This document shows, one piece after another, positions 25,201 to 35,385 of a DNA stretch of 64,000 nt; position 1 is the first letter of the stretch, and every line of letters begins with the position of its first letter. The notes under the pieces were generated by a model. It worked only from the letters and a program-made list of their open reading frames with translations, was not told the origin of the DNA and did no database searches. This stretch comes from Ascidia mentula (taxonomy: Eukaryota > Chordata > Ascidiacea > Phlebobranchia > Ascidiidae), in assembly GCA_947561715.1 (NCBI GenBank), contig OX387203.1, positions 3,658,001 through 3,722,000 on the forward strand, in the 5' to 3' direction. Position numbers and translations under genes: made by a program.

Positions 25201-28200
25201 ACGTTTACAAAATTCTAGACGTAGCGAATGAAATAAATTAAAGGCTGAAGTATTTTTATAATTTTAAAAAAGGAAAGCCAAAGCATACTCTCAGTAAACG
25301 TTTATGGTTTGAAACGTTTACTAAGAATATGATTAACAGCATCCTAGCTTTGGCTTTAATTTTCTAAAGTTATTAACTCCAGATATTTTGCACACAAGTA
25401 TTTTTATAATGTACCTACACTTTCATCAGTCATGAGGTGTTTGACTAAATTCCTAAATTTTCGACTCGTAAGACTTGCCCGACTACAAGAGCAGTGTTTC
25501 CCAAACTTTCTTCTATACACAAACAGACTAACTTTCATGATGTTTAGTTGGAGTTAGGGTCTGGTTTACGATTGGGGTTAAGAAGGATCGCCAGTAGGTG
25601 TTTATCGGTGAATGGGAATAGTTCGAACCCGAGGTGACTTATCGGTTAGGGGGAAAGTTACCTTTACCGGGGTTCGAACTCGGGTGCAGAGCATTACATG
25701 AAAGTGATTTTAACCTCTACACCACAACTGGCGACGGTTTGCGTCGTCTTTAAGTTGCCCTTAACATTCAAATCAAGTTTAGGTGAAACCTCTGCAATAA
25801 TAAAGCTGTATGAGCAACTTATTCTTCAAACTACGGTCACCAGCCGTGGTGTAGAGGTTAACGCCCCCTTCTAATGATGATCTGCACCACAGTTCGAACC
25901 CCGGGTAAGATGGACTCGTCCCTATTAATTTTAGGTAAAACCTCCGCAATCAAAATGCTAAAAGGGCAATTAGTTATTTGTGCCATCGTCACCAGCCGTG
26001 GTGTAGAGGTTACAATTCCCATCTCAAAATGCTATGCCTCACCGTTCGAACCCCGGGTAAGATGGACTTGTCCCGGTTAATTTTAGGTAAAACCTCTGCA
26101 ATCAGAATGCTTAAAGGGCAATTAGTTCTTTGTGTCAACGTCACCAGCCGTGGTGTAGAGGTTACGATTCCCATCTCATTGTTCTGTGCATCACAGTTCG
26201 AACCCCGGTACAGGGGTGGTTGTCACAATTGCTTTTAGGCAAAACATCTGCAATAAGATAGCCAAAAGGGCAATTAGTTCAACAAACCATCGTCGCCAGC
26301 AGTGGTGTAGAGGTTACAATTCCCATCTCATTGTTCTGTGCATCACAGTTCGAACCCCGGTACAGGGGTGGTTGTCACAATTGCTTTTAGGCAAAACATC
26401 TGCAATAAGATAGCCAAAAGGGCAATTAGTTCAACAAACCATCGTCACCAGCAGTGGTGTAGAGGTTAACGCCCCCCTCTATTGATGCTCTGCACCACAG
26501 TTCGAACCCCGGTAAAGTTAATACTTCTTTCCCGGTAACCGTTAATTCACTTCGGGTTCGGACTTATCCCACTCTAACTAAATTCACGCTGGTGTCACCT
26601 CTCCGTGTGTGTGCCTGTCACGGATGGGTAAAAGTAATTCGGTAATTATCTCTCTCACCCCTGTTAACTCACTGAAATCAGGCTAAGGACCGCGGCCAGG
26701 TAGCCCTGCGTTTAGTCAGGCTAAGAAGTCCCCGCTTCTGAGTTGGCCACCGAGGTCCGAAAACACATCTTATGCTCCATCAGGGAGCGCCCCACCAGGG
26801 GGCAAGTGTCCCATCAGGGGGCATAGGCAGGTGGCCAACTCAGAAGCGGGCGCACAAGGAGATTAGTCAGCTAATGATTTTCCAAAATTTAAGAAAAATT
26901 TGTGTATGTCCCCTTGCTTTTTCTGGATATTTTGTTTAGGTCGGGTTAGGGTTTCGCTTACCATTAACGTTAGTGGCCCGGGACATAGTGGAGGTGAGAG
27001 TGATTTATGACTGCTACTGGGGGATCATGGCCTTTTGCTATTATGGTTTGTTACTGGGACTTACTACAATGGACTTACTGCATTTACCATTTAACGCTTC
27101 TGGGTTATATCGGGACTTACTTTAGGGGATTATTGAGTATTAGTGGCCCGGGACATAGTGGAGGTTGAGAGTGAGTTCTGATTGCTACTGGGGAATCATG
27201 GCCTTTTGCTATTATGGTTTGTTACAGGGACTTACTACATTTCCCATTTAACGCTTCTGGGTTATATCGGGACTTACTTTAGGGGATTATTGAGTAAGTG
27301 TTAACGTATTTCTCGCTTGTGGCTTATTAACGGATCTTACTGTTCGCTCGTGGCTTATTACCAGGTCTTACTGTTACGGGGACTGGATATATCAGTAGTA
27401 TTTTTAACAATTTCGGGTTATGCCCGGAACTATCTGATGGTTAGACTGAGATGTGACATTTATTCACAGGGACTTACGTTACTATTTTAGGTGTTACTAC
27501 CGTGCCTTTTATGGAGGGTGGGTTATGATACGAATCGAATCAGACCTCCATATTAAGGAGGGTCGCCAGTAAGTGTTTATGGGTGAATGGGAATAGTTCG
27601 AACCCAACGTGACTTATCGGTTATGGGGAAAGTTACCTTTACCGGGGTTCGAACTCGGGTGCAGAGCATTACATGAAAGTGATTTTAACCTCTACACCAC
27701 AACTGGCGACGGTTTGCGTCGTCTTTAAGTTGCCCTTATCTTTAAAATCAATTTTAGTTGAAACCTCTGCAATAATAAAGCTGTAAGAGCAACTTATTCT
27801 TCAAACTACGGTCACCAGCCGTGGTGTAGAGGTTAACGCCCCCTTCTAATGATGCTCGGCACTACAGTTCGAACCCCGGGTAAGATGGACTTGTCCCTAT
27901 TAATTTTAGGTAAAACCTCTGCAATCAGAATGCTAAAAGGGCAATTGGTTCTTTATACCACCGTCACCAGCCGTGGTGTAGAGGTTACAATTCCCATCTC
28001 AAAATGCTCTGCATCACAGTTCGAACCCCGGAAAGGGGGTGGTTGTCACAATTGCTTTTAGGCAAAACATCTGTAATAGATAGCTAAAATGGCAATTAGT
28101 TCAACAAACTATCGTCACCAGCCGTGGTGTAGAGGTTAACGCCCCCTTCTAATGATGATCTGCACCACAGTTCGAACCCCGGGTAGGATGGACTCGTCCC

Positions 28201-31200
28201 TATTAATTTTAGGTAAAACCTCTGCAATCAAAATGCTAAAAGGGCAATTAGTTATTTGTGCCATCGTCACCAGCCGTGGTGTAGAGGTTACAATTCCCAT
28301 CTCAAAATGCTGTGCACCACAGTTCGAACCCCGGGTAAGATGGACTTGTCCCGGTTAATTTTAGGTAAAACCTCTGCAATCAGAATGCTTAAAGGGCAAT
28401 TAGTTCTTTGTGTCAACGTCTCCAGCCGTGGTGTAGAGGTTACAATTCCCATCTCATTGTTCTGTGCATCACAGTTCGAACCCCGGTACAGGGGTGGTTG
28501 TCACAATTGCTTTTAGGCAAAACATCTGCAATAAGATAGCCAAAAGGGCAATTAGTTCAACAAACCATCGTCACCAGCAGTGGTGTAGAGGTTAACGCCC
28601 CCCTCTATTGATGCTCTGCACCACAGTTCGAACCCCGGTAAAGTTAATACTTCTTTCCCGGTAACCGTTAATTCACTTCGGGTTCGGACTTATCCCACTC
28701 TAACTAAATTCACGCTGGTGTCACCTCTCCGTGTGTGTGCCTGTCACGGATGGGTAAAAGTAATTCGGTAATTATCTCTCTCACCCTTGTTAACTCACTG
28801 AAATCAGGCTAAGGACCGCGGCCAGGTAGCCCTGCGTTTAGTCAGGCTAAGAAGTCCCCGCTTCTGAGTTGGCCACCGAGGTCCGAAAACACATCTTATG
28901 CTCCATCAGGGAGCGCCCCACCAGGGGGCAAGTGTCCCATCAGGGGGCATAGGCAGGTGGCCAACTCAGAAGCGGGCGCACAAGGAGATTAGTCAGCTAA
29001 TGATTTTCCAAAATTTAAGAAAAATTTGTGTATGTCCCCTTGCTTTTTCTGGATATTTTGTTTAGGTCGGGTTAGGGTTTCGCTTACCATCAACGTTAGT
29101 GGCCCGGGACATAGTGGAGGTGAGAGTGAGTTTTGACTGCTACTGGGGGAATCATGGCCTTTTGCTATTATGGTTTGTTACTGGGACTTACTACAATGGA
29201 CTTACTGCATTTATCATTTAACGCTTCTGGGTTATATCGGGACTTACTTTAGGGGATTATTGAGTAAGTGTTAACGTATATCTCGCTCGAGGCTTATTAA
29301 CGGATCTTACTGTTCGCTCGTGGCTTATTACCAGGTCTTACTGTTACGGGGACTGGATATATCAGTAGTATTTTTAACAATTTTGGGTTATGCCCGGGGC
29401 TATCTGATGGTTATAGACTGAGACGTGACATTTATTCACAGGGACTTACGTTACTACTTCAGGTTTTATTACCGTGACTTTTATGGATGGTGGGTTATGA
29501 TACGAATCGAGTCAGACCTCCATGTTAAGGAGGGTCGCCAGTAAGTGTTTATCGGTGAATGGGAATAGTTCGAACCCAACGTGACTTGTCGGTTAGGGGG
29601 AAAGTTACCTTTACCGGGGTTCGAACTCGGGTGCAGAGCAATACATGAAAGTGATTTTAACCTCTACACCACAACTGGCGACGGTTTGCGTCGTCTTTAA
29701 GTTGCCCTTATCCTTAAAATCAATTTTAGTTGAAACCTCTGCAATAATAAAGCTGTAAGAGCCAACTTATTCTTCAAACTACGGTCACCAGCCGTGGTGT
29801 AGAGGTTAACGCCCCCCCTCTATTGATGCTCTGCACTATAGTTCGAACCCCGGGTAAGATGGACTTGTCCCGATTAATTTCAGGTAAAACCTCTGCATTT
29901 AAAATGCTAAAAGGGCAATTAGTTGTTTGTACCACCGTCAACAGCCGTGGTGTAGAGGTTACAATTCCCATTTCAAAATACTCTGCATCACAGTTCGAAC
30001 CCCGGGGGTGGTTGTCACAATTGCTTTTAGGCAAAACATCTGTAATATATAGCTAAAAGGGCAATCAGTTCAACAAACTATCGTCACCAGCCGTGGTGTA
30101 GAGGTTAGCGTCCCCAACTACTGATGCTGTGCACCACAGTCCGAACCCCGGGAAAGATGGACTTGTCCCGGTTAATTTTAGGTAAAACCTCTGCAATCAG
30201 AATGCTAAAAGGTCAATTAGTTCTCTGCACCAACGTCAACAGCCGTGCTGCAGAGGTTACAATTCCCATCTTAAACTCCTATGCCTCACAGTTCGAACCC
30301 CAGTAAAGGGGTGGTTGTCCCAATTGCTTTTTAGGCAAAACCTCTGCAATAAGATAGCCAAAAGGGCAATTAGTTCAACAAACTATTGTCACCAGCCGTG
30401 GTGTAGAGGTTAACGCCCCCCTCTATTGATGCTCTGCACCACAGTTCGAACCCCGGTAAAGTTAATACTTCTTTCCCGGTAACCGTTAATTCACTTCGGG
30501 TTCGGACTTATCCCACTCTAACTAAATTCACGCTGGTGTCACCTCTCCGTGTGTGTGCCTGTCACGGATGGGTAAAAGTAATTCGGTAATTATCTCTCTC
30601 ACCCTTGTAAACTCACTGAAATCAGGCTAAGGACTGCGGCCAGGTAGCCCTGCGTTTAGTCAGGCTAAGAAGTCCCCGCTTCTGAGTTGGCCACCGAGGT
30701 CCGAAAACACATCTTATGCTCCATCAGGGAGCGCCCCACCAGGGGGCAAGTGTCCCATCAGGGGGCATAGGCAGGTGGCCAACTCAGAAGCGGGCGCACA
30801 AGGAGATTAGTCAGCTAATGATTTTCCAAAATTTAAGAAAAATTTGTGTATGTCCCCTTGCTTTTTCTGGATATTTTGTTTAGGTCGGGTTAGGGTTTCG
30901 CTTACCATTAACGTTAGTGGCCCGGGACATAGTGGAGGTTGAGAGCGAGTTCTGATTGCTACTGGGGAATCATGGCCTTTTGGTATTATGGTTTGTTACA
31001 GGGACTTACTACAATGGACTTACTGCATTTACCATTTAACGCTTCTGGGTTATGTCGGGACTTACTTTAGGGGATTATTGAGTACGTGTTAACGTATATC
31101 TCGCTCGTGGCTTATTAACGTGTTAACGTATATCTCGCTCGTGGCTTATTAACGGGTCTTACTGTTCGCTCGTGGCTTATCACCGGGTCTTTCTGTTACG

Positions 31201-34200
31201 GGTACTGGATATATCAGTAGTATTTTTAACAATTTTGGGTTATGCCCGGGACTATCTGATGGTTAGACTGAGATACGTCATTTATTCACAGGGACATACG
31301 TTACTATTTCAGGTTTTATTACCGTGCCATTTATGGATGGTGGGTTATGATACGAATCGAGTCAGACCTCCATATTAAGGAGGGTCGCCAGTAAGTGTTT
31401 ATCGGTGAATGGGACTATTTCGAACCCAACGTGACTTATCGGTTAGGGGGAAAGTTACCTTTACCGGGGTTCGAACTCGGGTGCAGAGCATTACATGAAA
31501 GTGATTTTAACCTCTACACCACAACTGGCGACGGTTTGCGTCGTCTTTAAGTTGCCATTATCCTTAAAATCAATTTTAGATGAAACCTCTGCAATAATAA
31601 AGCTGTAAGAGCAACTTATTCTTCACAGTACGGTCACCAGCCGTGGTGTAGAGGTTAACGCCCCCCCTCTATTGATGCTCGGCACTATAGTTCGAACCCC
31701 GGGTAAGATGGACTTGTCCCGATTAATTTTAGGTAAAACCTCTGCATTTAAAATGCTAAAAGGGCAATTAGTTCTTTATACCAACGTCACCAGCCGTGGT
31801 GAAGAGGTCACAATTCCCAACTTAAAATGCTATGCATCACAGTTCGAACCCTGGTAAAGGGGTGGTTGTCCCAATTGCTTTTAGGCAAAACATCTGCAAT
31901 CAGAATGGTAAAAGGCCAATTAGTTCTTTGTGCCACCGTCACCAGCCGTGGTGTAGAGGTTGCAATTCCCAAGTCAAAATGCTATGCATCACAGTTCGAA
32001 CCCCGGGTAAGATGGACTTGTCCCAATTATTTGTAGGCAAAACCTCTGCAACAAGAAAGCTAAAAGGGCAATTAGGTTATCAAACTATCTAATTTAGACA
32101 GGTGGCTCACTCAGAAGCGGGCGCACAAGGATATTAGTTAACTAATGATTTTCCAAAATTAAAAAAAATATTTTGTATGTCCCCTTGCTTTTTCTTGATA
32201 TTTTGTTTATGTCGGGTTTCGGTTTTGCTTACCATTAACGATACTGGAGCAGGACTTAGTGGAGGTGAGAGTGAGTTCTGATTAACTGGTAGACTCAGGA
32301 TCTTTATGCTGTTATGGTGTATTAACAAGACTTACTACATTTACCATTTAACGCTCCAGGGTTATGCCGGGATTAGACTATGATAATTACTAACCGGGAC
32401 TTACTTGTGATTAGAGGTGATTATTGGGTAGGTGTTAAGTCTAAGACTTATGTTTCACTCAATTCTAATGAACCATCACAAAAGTATGGCTATTTGTGTT
32501 GAGAAAAAAATAAATTGGAAAACACTGCGTTCAAAGTCAGCCAATTCATGTTTTGAATCAAACAGCCTCGATTTTATTACGTTTTTTAAGTCGTTTTTTG
32601 ACAAACAAAATGCATAGGCGTTATAAGAGCTTTTTTCGGTTAAACTCAGTCCCCAGGAACTGGATGACCCGAGACCAAGTGACTCTGGTGCGAGCTGGTT
32701 GAGTGAATCTGGTCACGTGGAACACCTCAACCGTGACAACTTTCACCGCTTTCTGAAACGTCACGACCACGTGATGGTGTTCTTCTACATTAACAGTATG
32801 TCGAAAAATACCTGATCAATACCCGGGATAATCCTATATAGCTCTGTTTATATACTTCTACTAAATACTACATAAATCTTTTCATATCATACTACAGGAG
32901 TTTTATGATAAATTAGAAGAGTTTTGAAACCTTAACCTCGTTAAAGATGACTGGTTTTCTTTACAACATTTAAGAAAAATCATGCACATTGGTTCAAGAA
33001 ATGGCCCCATTTATGATAAGATCGCCTGTGTTTTTTGGTAATCTATAGGTCAGGAAATATGAGCTTCAGCTGCATTTAAGGGCGGATAAAAATTTATTAT
33101 AGCGTATTCTGTTGCAGACAACATTGAGCCGTCTCTGTAAATGTTAAATGTTAAAATATATCTGCGAAATGTTGTCGTTGGAATTGTTTAAGTTTCAATT
33201 TTATTATCTGCTTATTTTGTTGCTTTTTTGACGTAAGAACGAAAAGTCTCGTAATAGACTCAGTATTCTTGACATGTCTTAATAGACCATTGGTTCACAG
33301 AACCGCATTATGCTCCACCTCCCCGATAGGTTATTAATTATTATTTGTGTGTATTTCCAGTGTGCAAATTGTGCTTGGATGAAATTAAGCCTGAATATAT
33401 AAAAGCGGCCGATCAACTTTTCGGGGAAAATGTTCCGTCCAAGCTGGCCGCAGTCAATGCCGACTGGGACAGACCTATAGCGGAGAAATACGCCATCAAT
33501 TCCTACCCATCTCTACTTTACTTCCAGTAAGCTGTTAAGGGTCCTCACTTACACCTACCTACACTGTATATAATGACGCAAAATCCTGTGTATCCAAAAC
33601 TATTAAACTTTCGCATATCGCGAGCGACAAGTGTTCAATGCGTTTGCCTGTTTGTTTTTGCTTTCCAGCAAAGGAAACAGGAAATACAATTACGAAGGAT
33701 CGAGGAAGGCTAACGACTTGTTTAATTTCATGAAAAGGCAAGTTTTGTATTTTCTGATTTCATGATAAAATATGTTTTACAGCAAGTGTACCAAATACAT
33801 TACGTTGATGCCGATAGAAGCAACACGCAATATATTGTATTTATTTCAATTCAGTCCACGACAAGGTTTAGCAAAGCGGCAAAAACCACCGTCTTGGCAG
33901 GATCTTGACCCGTCTGAAAGTGAATTCGTTACACACCTTGGAAACTCCACTTATGACCAGTTTGTTTCGAACCACGTACGTATATGGCGCATATCAGTAC
34001 AGTTTTGTATGAAATGCAATTTCCTATAACTTATAGTATATACACCAAAACCAATGATGTTGCGTTTGTTGTATATTTCACTATAGATGGGTTTCAAATA
34101 CGCTGAGATGTAGTATTTGATTTCTCGTACAATTATTAAGTTACAAAGATTTGAGTGAACAGTTTCTTCGGGGCAAAATATTCCCAAACCAAAACATGGT

Positions 34201-35385
34201 TTCATTAAATAAGTTGTCGTATTCCGAATTCAAAAACGACAGATCTAAAATTCGTGATGCACGGTGACGACCGTTGTAATATCGATTTTATGTTGTACGT
34301 TTAATTACATCTATATCCTCCTGCAAAATCCATTTATTTAATTTTTAGGCACATCTGTGTATGATTCATTGCTACGGTGGGATAACACGGTAGCAGTGAA
34401 TCATACACAGATGCACTGTAAGCTGAAACGGTCCGGAGTTCTGTCTTGTCGATACGGCGTTCTAGTAAGAAATCAACTTCTAGTCCCAAATAGTTATGAG
34501 AAACTGAGTTTCAGTAAATTTGTGCACTTGTTAAAAAAAACATTCCCATCATACAAAACCTTTTTATTTTTTCGTGTAAATTTATTCGTTTTAATATCAA
34601 CAATTTTCACCGCTGTTTGCCTTTACTTTCACTACCGTTACTACGTAACAACTTTTTGATTTTTGCCACTTTTCGGGGAATAACAGTGGCAATTAACACA
34701 CATTCAGTTGCAACTATCTTGTGTTCAGACAAACGTCCTAATCATGTTCCATTCGCTACATTACGCTCGATGCGTTAAAGCCCGCAGTGAGTTTGCTGTG
34801 GCGGCAAAATTGCTCTTAAACTGGAATGACGTGGCTTTGGGTGCCGTGGATTGCCATCGTGATCCAGAACAGGGTTGTAAGTATGATGAGGTTTTACTTT
34901 TCATTTTTTATTTATTTGTTTTTTTGTCTTTTTCATTGTTTTTTTGATATCGTTTCACTTTTTGTGAGATTTGTCAAAAAATGCTGTTTTGGGAATTATT
35001 TGCAACTTTCATCAACCATGGCTTCAGCACCTTTTCCATTGCATTTATAAACTATACGACTTTTATCAGTACTTAAACAATACTTAATTTGACACCGTTA
35101 GAATAAACCGGGCCTCGCAATGCAACAGCGAGTTGTACAAAAAGTTCCATTAAATTTTCTTCTTTATCATATGTGCCAGTTTTCAGCACTGTTTATTATA
35201 TTAATTTTGCAGTAGTGTGTTACAATCAATCCATCAAGAAATTTCCTTTGTACAAATACTACCACAGTGGAAAATTTTTGCTGGATTTGCCGGTGGAAAG
35301 CACAGCCGACATAGTTTCATTCATAACCTGGAAAGCAGGCCCGACCCCAAGTACAGAAAAACCGTCCAGAAAAGAGGAACTGTAA
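13126..35385 (+). CDS. PDIA5: PDIA5-like protein disulfide isomerase, long ten-domain isoform ending KEEL
   Basis: Thirty-two exons close in frame to 1,286 residues: 13126-13161, 13361-13496, 13557-13663, 13733-13831, 14188-14338, 14443-14510, 14694-14788, 14991-15059, 15513-15649, 16476-16606, 16950-17056, 17724-17854, 18243-18313, 18502-18630, 21228-21360, 21439-21569, 22193-22362, 22579-22721, 22971-23075, 23135-23261, 23560-23696, 23757-23919, 24317-24385, 24456-24616, 24812-24948, 25104-25198, 32650-32795, 33361-33526, 33669-33737, 33855-33975, 34729-34876 and 35213-35385. A signal peptide is followed by a Cys-less thioredoxin-like domain and nine further domains. Their active-site tetrads are CGFC (178), CGHC (301), CGHC (424), CPNC (556), SSIC (683), CGHC (806), CRAC (937), CKLC (1063) and YARC (1192). 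Each keeps the cis-proline, for example KGYPT, NAYPT, KKFPL. The KEEL end is an ER-retrieval signal. The intron after 33737 is GC-AG. The N-terminal half matches PDIA5; the six-domain tail is not part of known vertebrate PDIA5. Joining at exon 15 is inferred from phase and homology. Confidence 0.8.
13875..14010. repeat. Fold-back element with perfect 39-bp inverted arms (PDIA5 intron 4)
   Basis: Arms at 13875-13913 and 13972-14010 are perfect inverted repeats, beginning GCTGCCAGGCATACTAATTA. A third partial copy of the ATTAATCAGAATTGTTCTT segment lies between them. There is no coding capacity. The GCTGCCAGGCAT end recurs at the fold-back element near 38402. Confidence 0.85.
15325..15412. repeat. 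Degenerate fold-back-type element in PDIA5 intron 8
   Basis: Contains TTCTTCTGGCACAATTAAACGT, AATGAAGCCCAATTTAATAGC, then GGCGAAACGCCAGTGAATAAAAG. This is the same motif order as the element at 38434-38543 (TGATGAAGGC, then GGGTGAAACG, then AATAAAAG). It is probably a diverged member of the same repeat family. Confidence 0.5.
21228..21360 (+). CDS. PDIA5: PDIA5 exon 15, paralogue of the KTEL terminal exon, opens the tail
   Basis: This exon starts ENDFVDFMTEQ after a CTTAAAG acceptor, in the same phase (0) as the KTEL exon, which starts EPDFVDFMSEK. The two are evidently duplicates used as mutually exclusive choices after exon 14. Here the KTEL stop is absent; an acidic linker rich in Glu and Asp continues to the fifth thioredoxin-like domain. 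Confidence 0.72.
25263..25364. repeat. Fold-back element in the large PDIA5 intron
   Basis: Imperfect inverted arms start GAAAGCCAAAGCATACT and end ATCCTAGCTTTGGCTTT, around a core with GTTTGAAACGTTTACT. The same arms recur at 44931-45075 inside CEP104, identifying a dispersed family. Confidence 0.65.
25663..25745 (-). repeat. Reverse-oriented tRNA-like unit at the head of each higher-order repeat
   Basis: On the minus strand this reads GCCAGTTGTGGTGTAGAGGT, then AATGCTCTGCACCCGAGTTC, then GAACCCCGG, a diverged tRNA-like unit facing the forward array. Equivalent copies occur near 27638-27720, 29613-29695 and 31468-31550, one per larger repeat. The reverse unit is nearly identical among the copies. 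Confidence 0.75.
26731..26850. repeat. 21-bp perfect inverted repeat (hairpin) inside the higher-order repeat
   Basis: CCCGCTTCTGAGTTGGCCACC at 26731-26751 is exactly inverted at 26830-26850. The loop holds three short direct repeats of the CAGGGAGC/CAGGGGGC type. The hairpin recurs near 28857-28976 and 30677-30796, and a right arm alone is seen near 32100-32120. Confidence 0.8.
34352..34413. repeat. 62-nt near-perfect hairpin in a PDIA5 intron
   Basis: Two 28-nt arms starting CATCTGTGTATGATTCA pair with only one wobble (T:G) and one G:G mismatch, around the loop GGATAA. The size and stem would suit a microRNA-type precursor, but a short fold-back repeat explains it equally well. It lies in the intron between 33975 and 34729 on the sense strand of PDIA5. 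Confidence 0.6.

Larger units (their letters stand above)
25587..32075. repeat. Tandem array of 152-bp tRNA-like units within a ~1.9 kb higher-order repeat
   Basis: Nineteen forward units carry GTGGTGTAGAGGTTA (A-box-like) and AGTTCGAACCCC (B-box-like) at constant spacing. Unit starts at 25841, 25993, 26145, 26297, 26449 and 27816, 27968, 28119, 28271, 28423, 28575 show a 152-bp period. Each run is embedded in a larger repeat marked by CGCCAGTAGGTG/CGCCAGTAAGTG at 25589, 27564, 29536 and 31386 (spacing 1,975, 1,972 and 1,850). The last larger copy is truncated. The tRNA-like arms do not form a clean cloverleaf (the T-stem mispairs), so these are tRNA-derived repeats and not functional tRNAs. 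The whole array lies inside one PDIA5 intron. Confidence 0.9.

Noticed and set aside
25978..26238. Recurrent 60-86-residue ORFs in the tandem array, such as the one here and those near 28256 and 31832
   Set aside because: They are fortuitous readings of the 152-bp repeat; frames differ between units and there is no conserved start context or protein family.
25841..26510. A cluster of functional tRNA genes
   Set aside because: A-box-like and B-box-like motifs are present, but the T-stem does not pair and unit length is 152 bp, so tRNA-derived repeats are more likely.
25587..32075. CRISPR-like array
   Set aside because: Units are directly adjacent 152-bp repeats without unique spacers, in a eukaryotic intron.
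34357..34659. 100-residue ORF within a PDIA5 intron
   Set aside because: It begins inside the hairpin, has no family resemblance, and lies between two well-supported exons.
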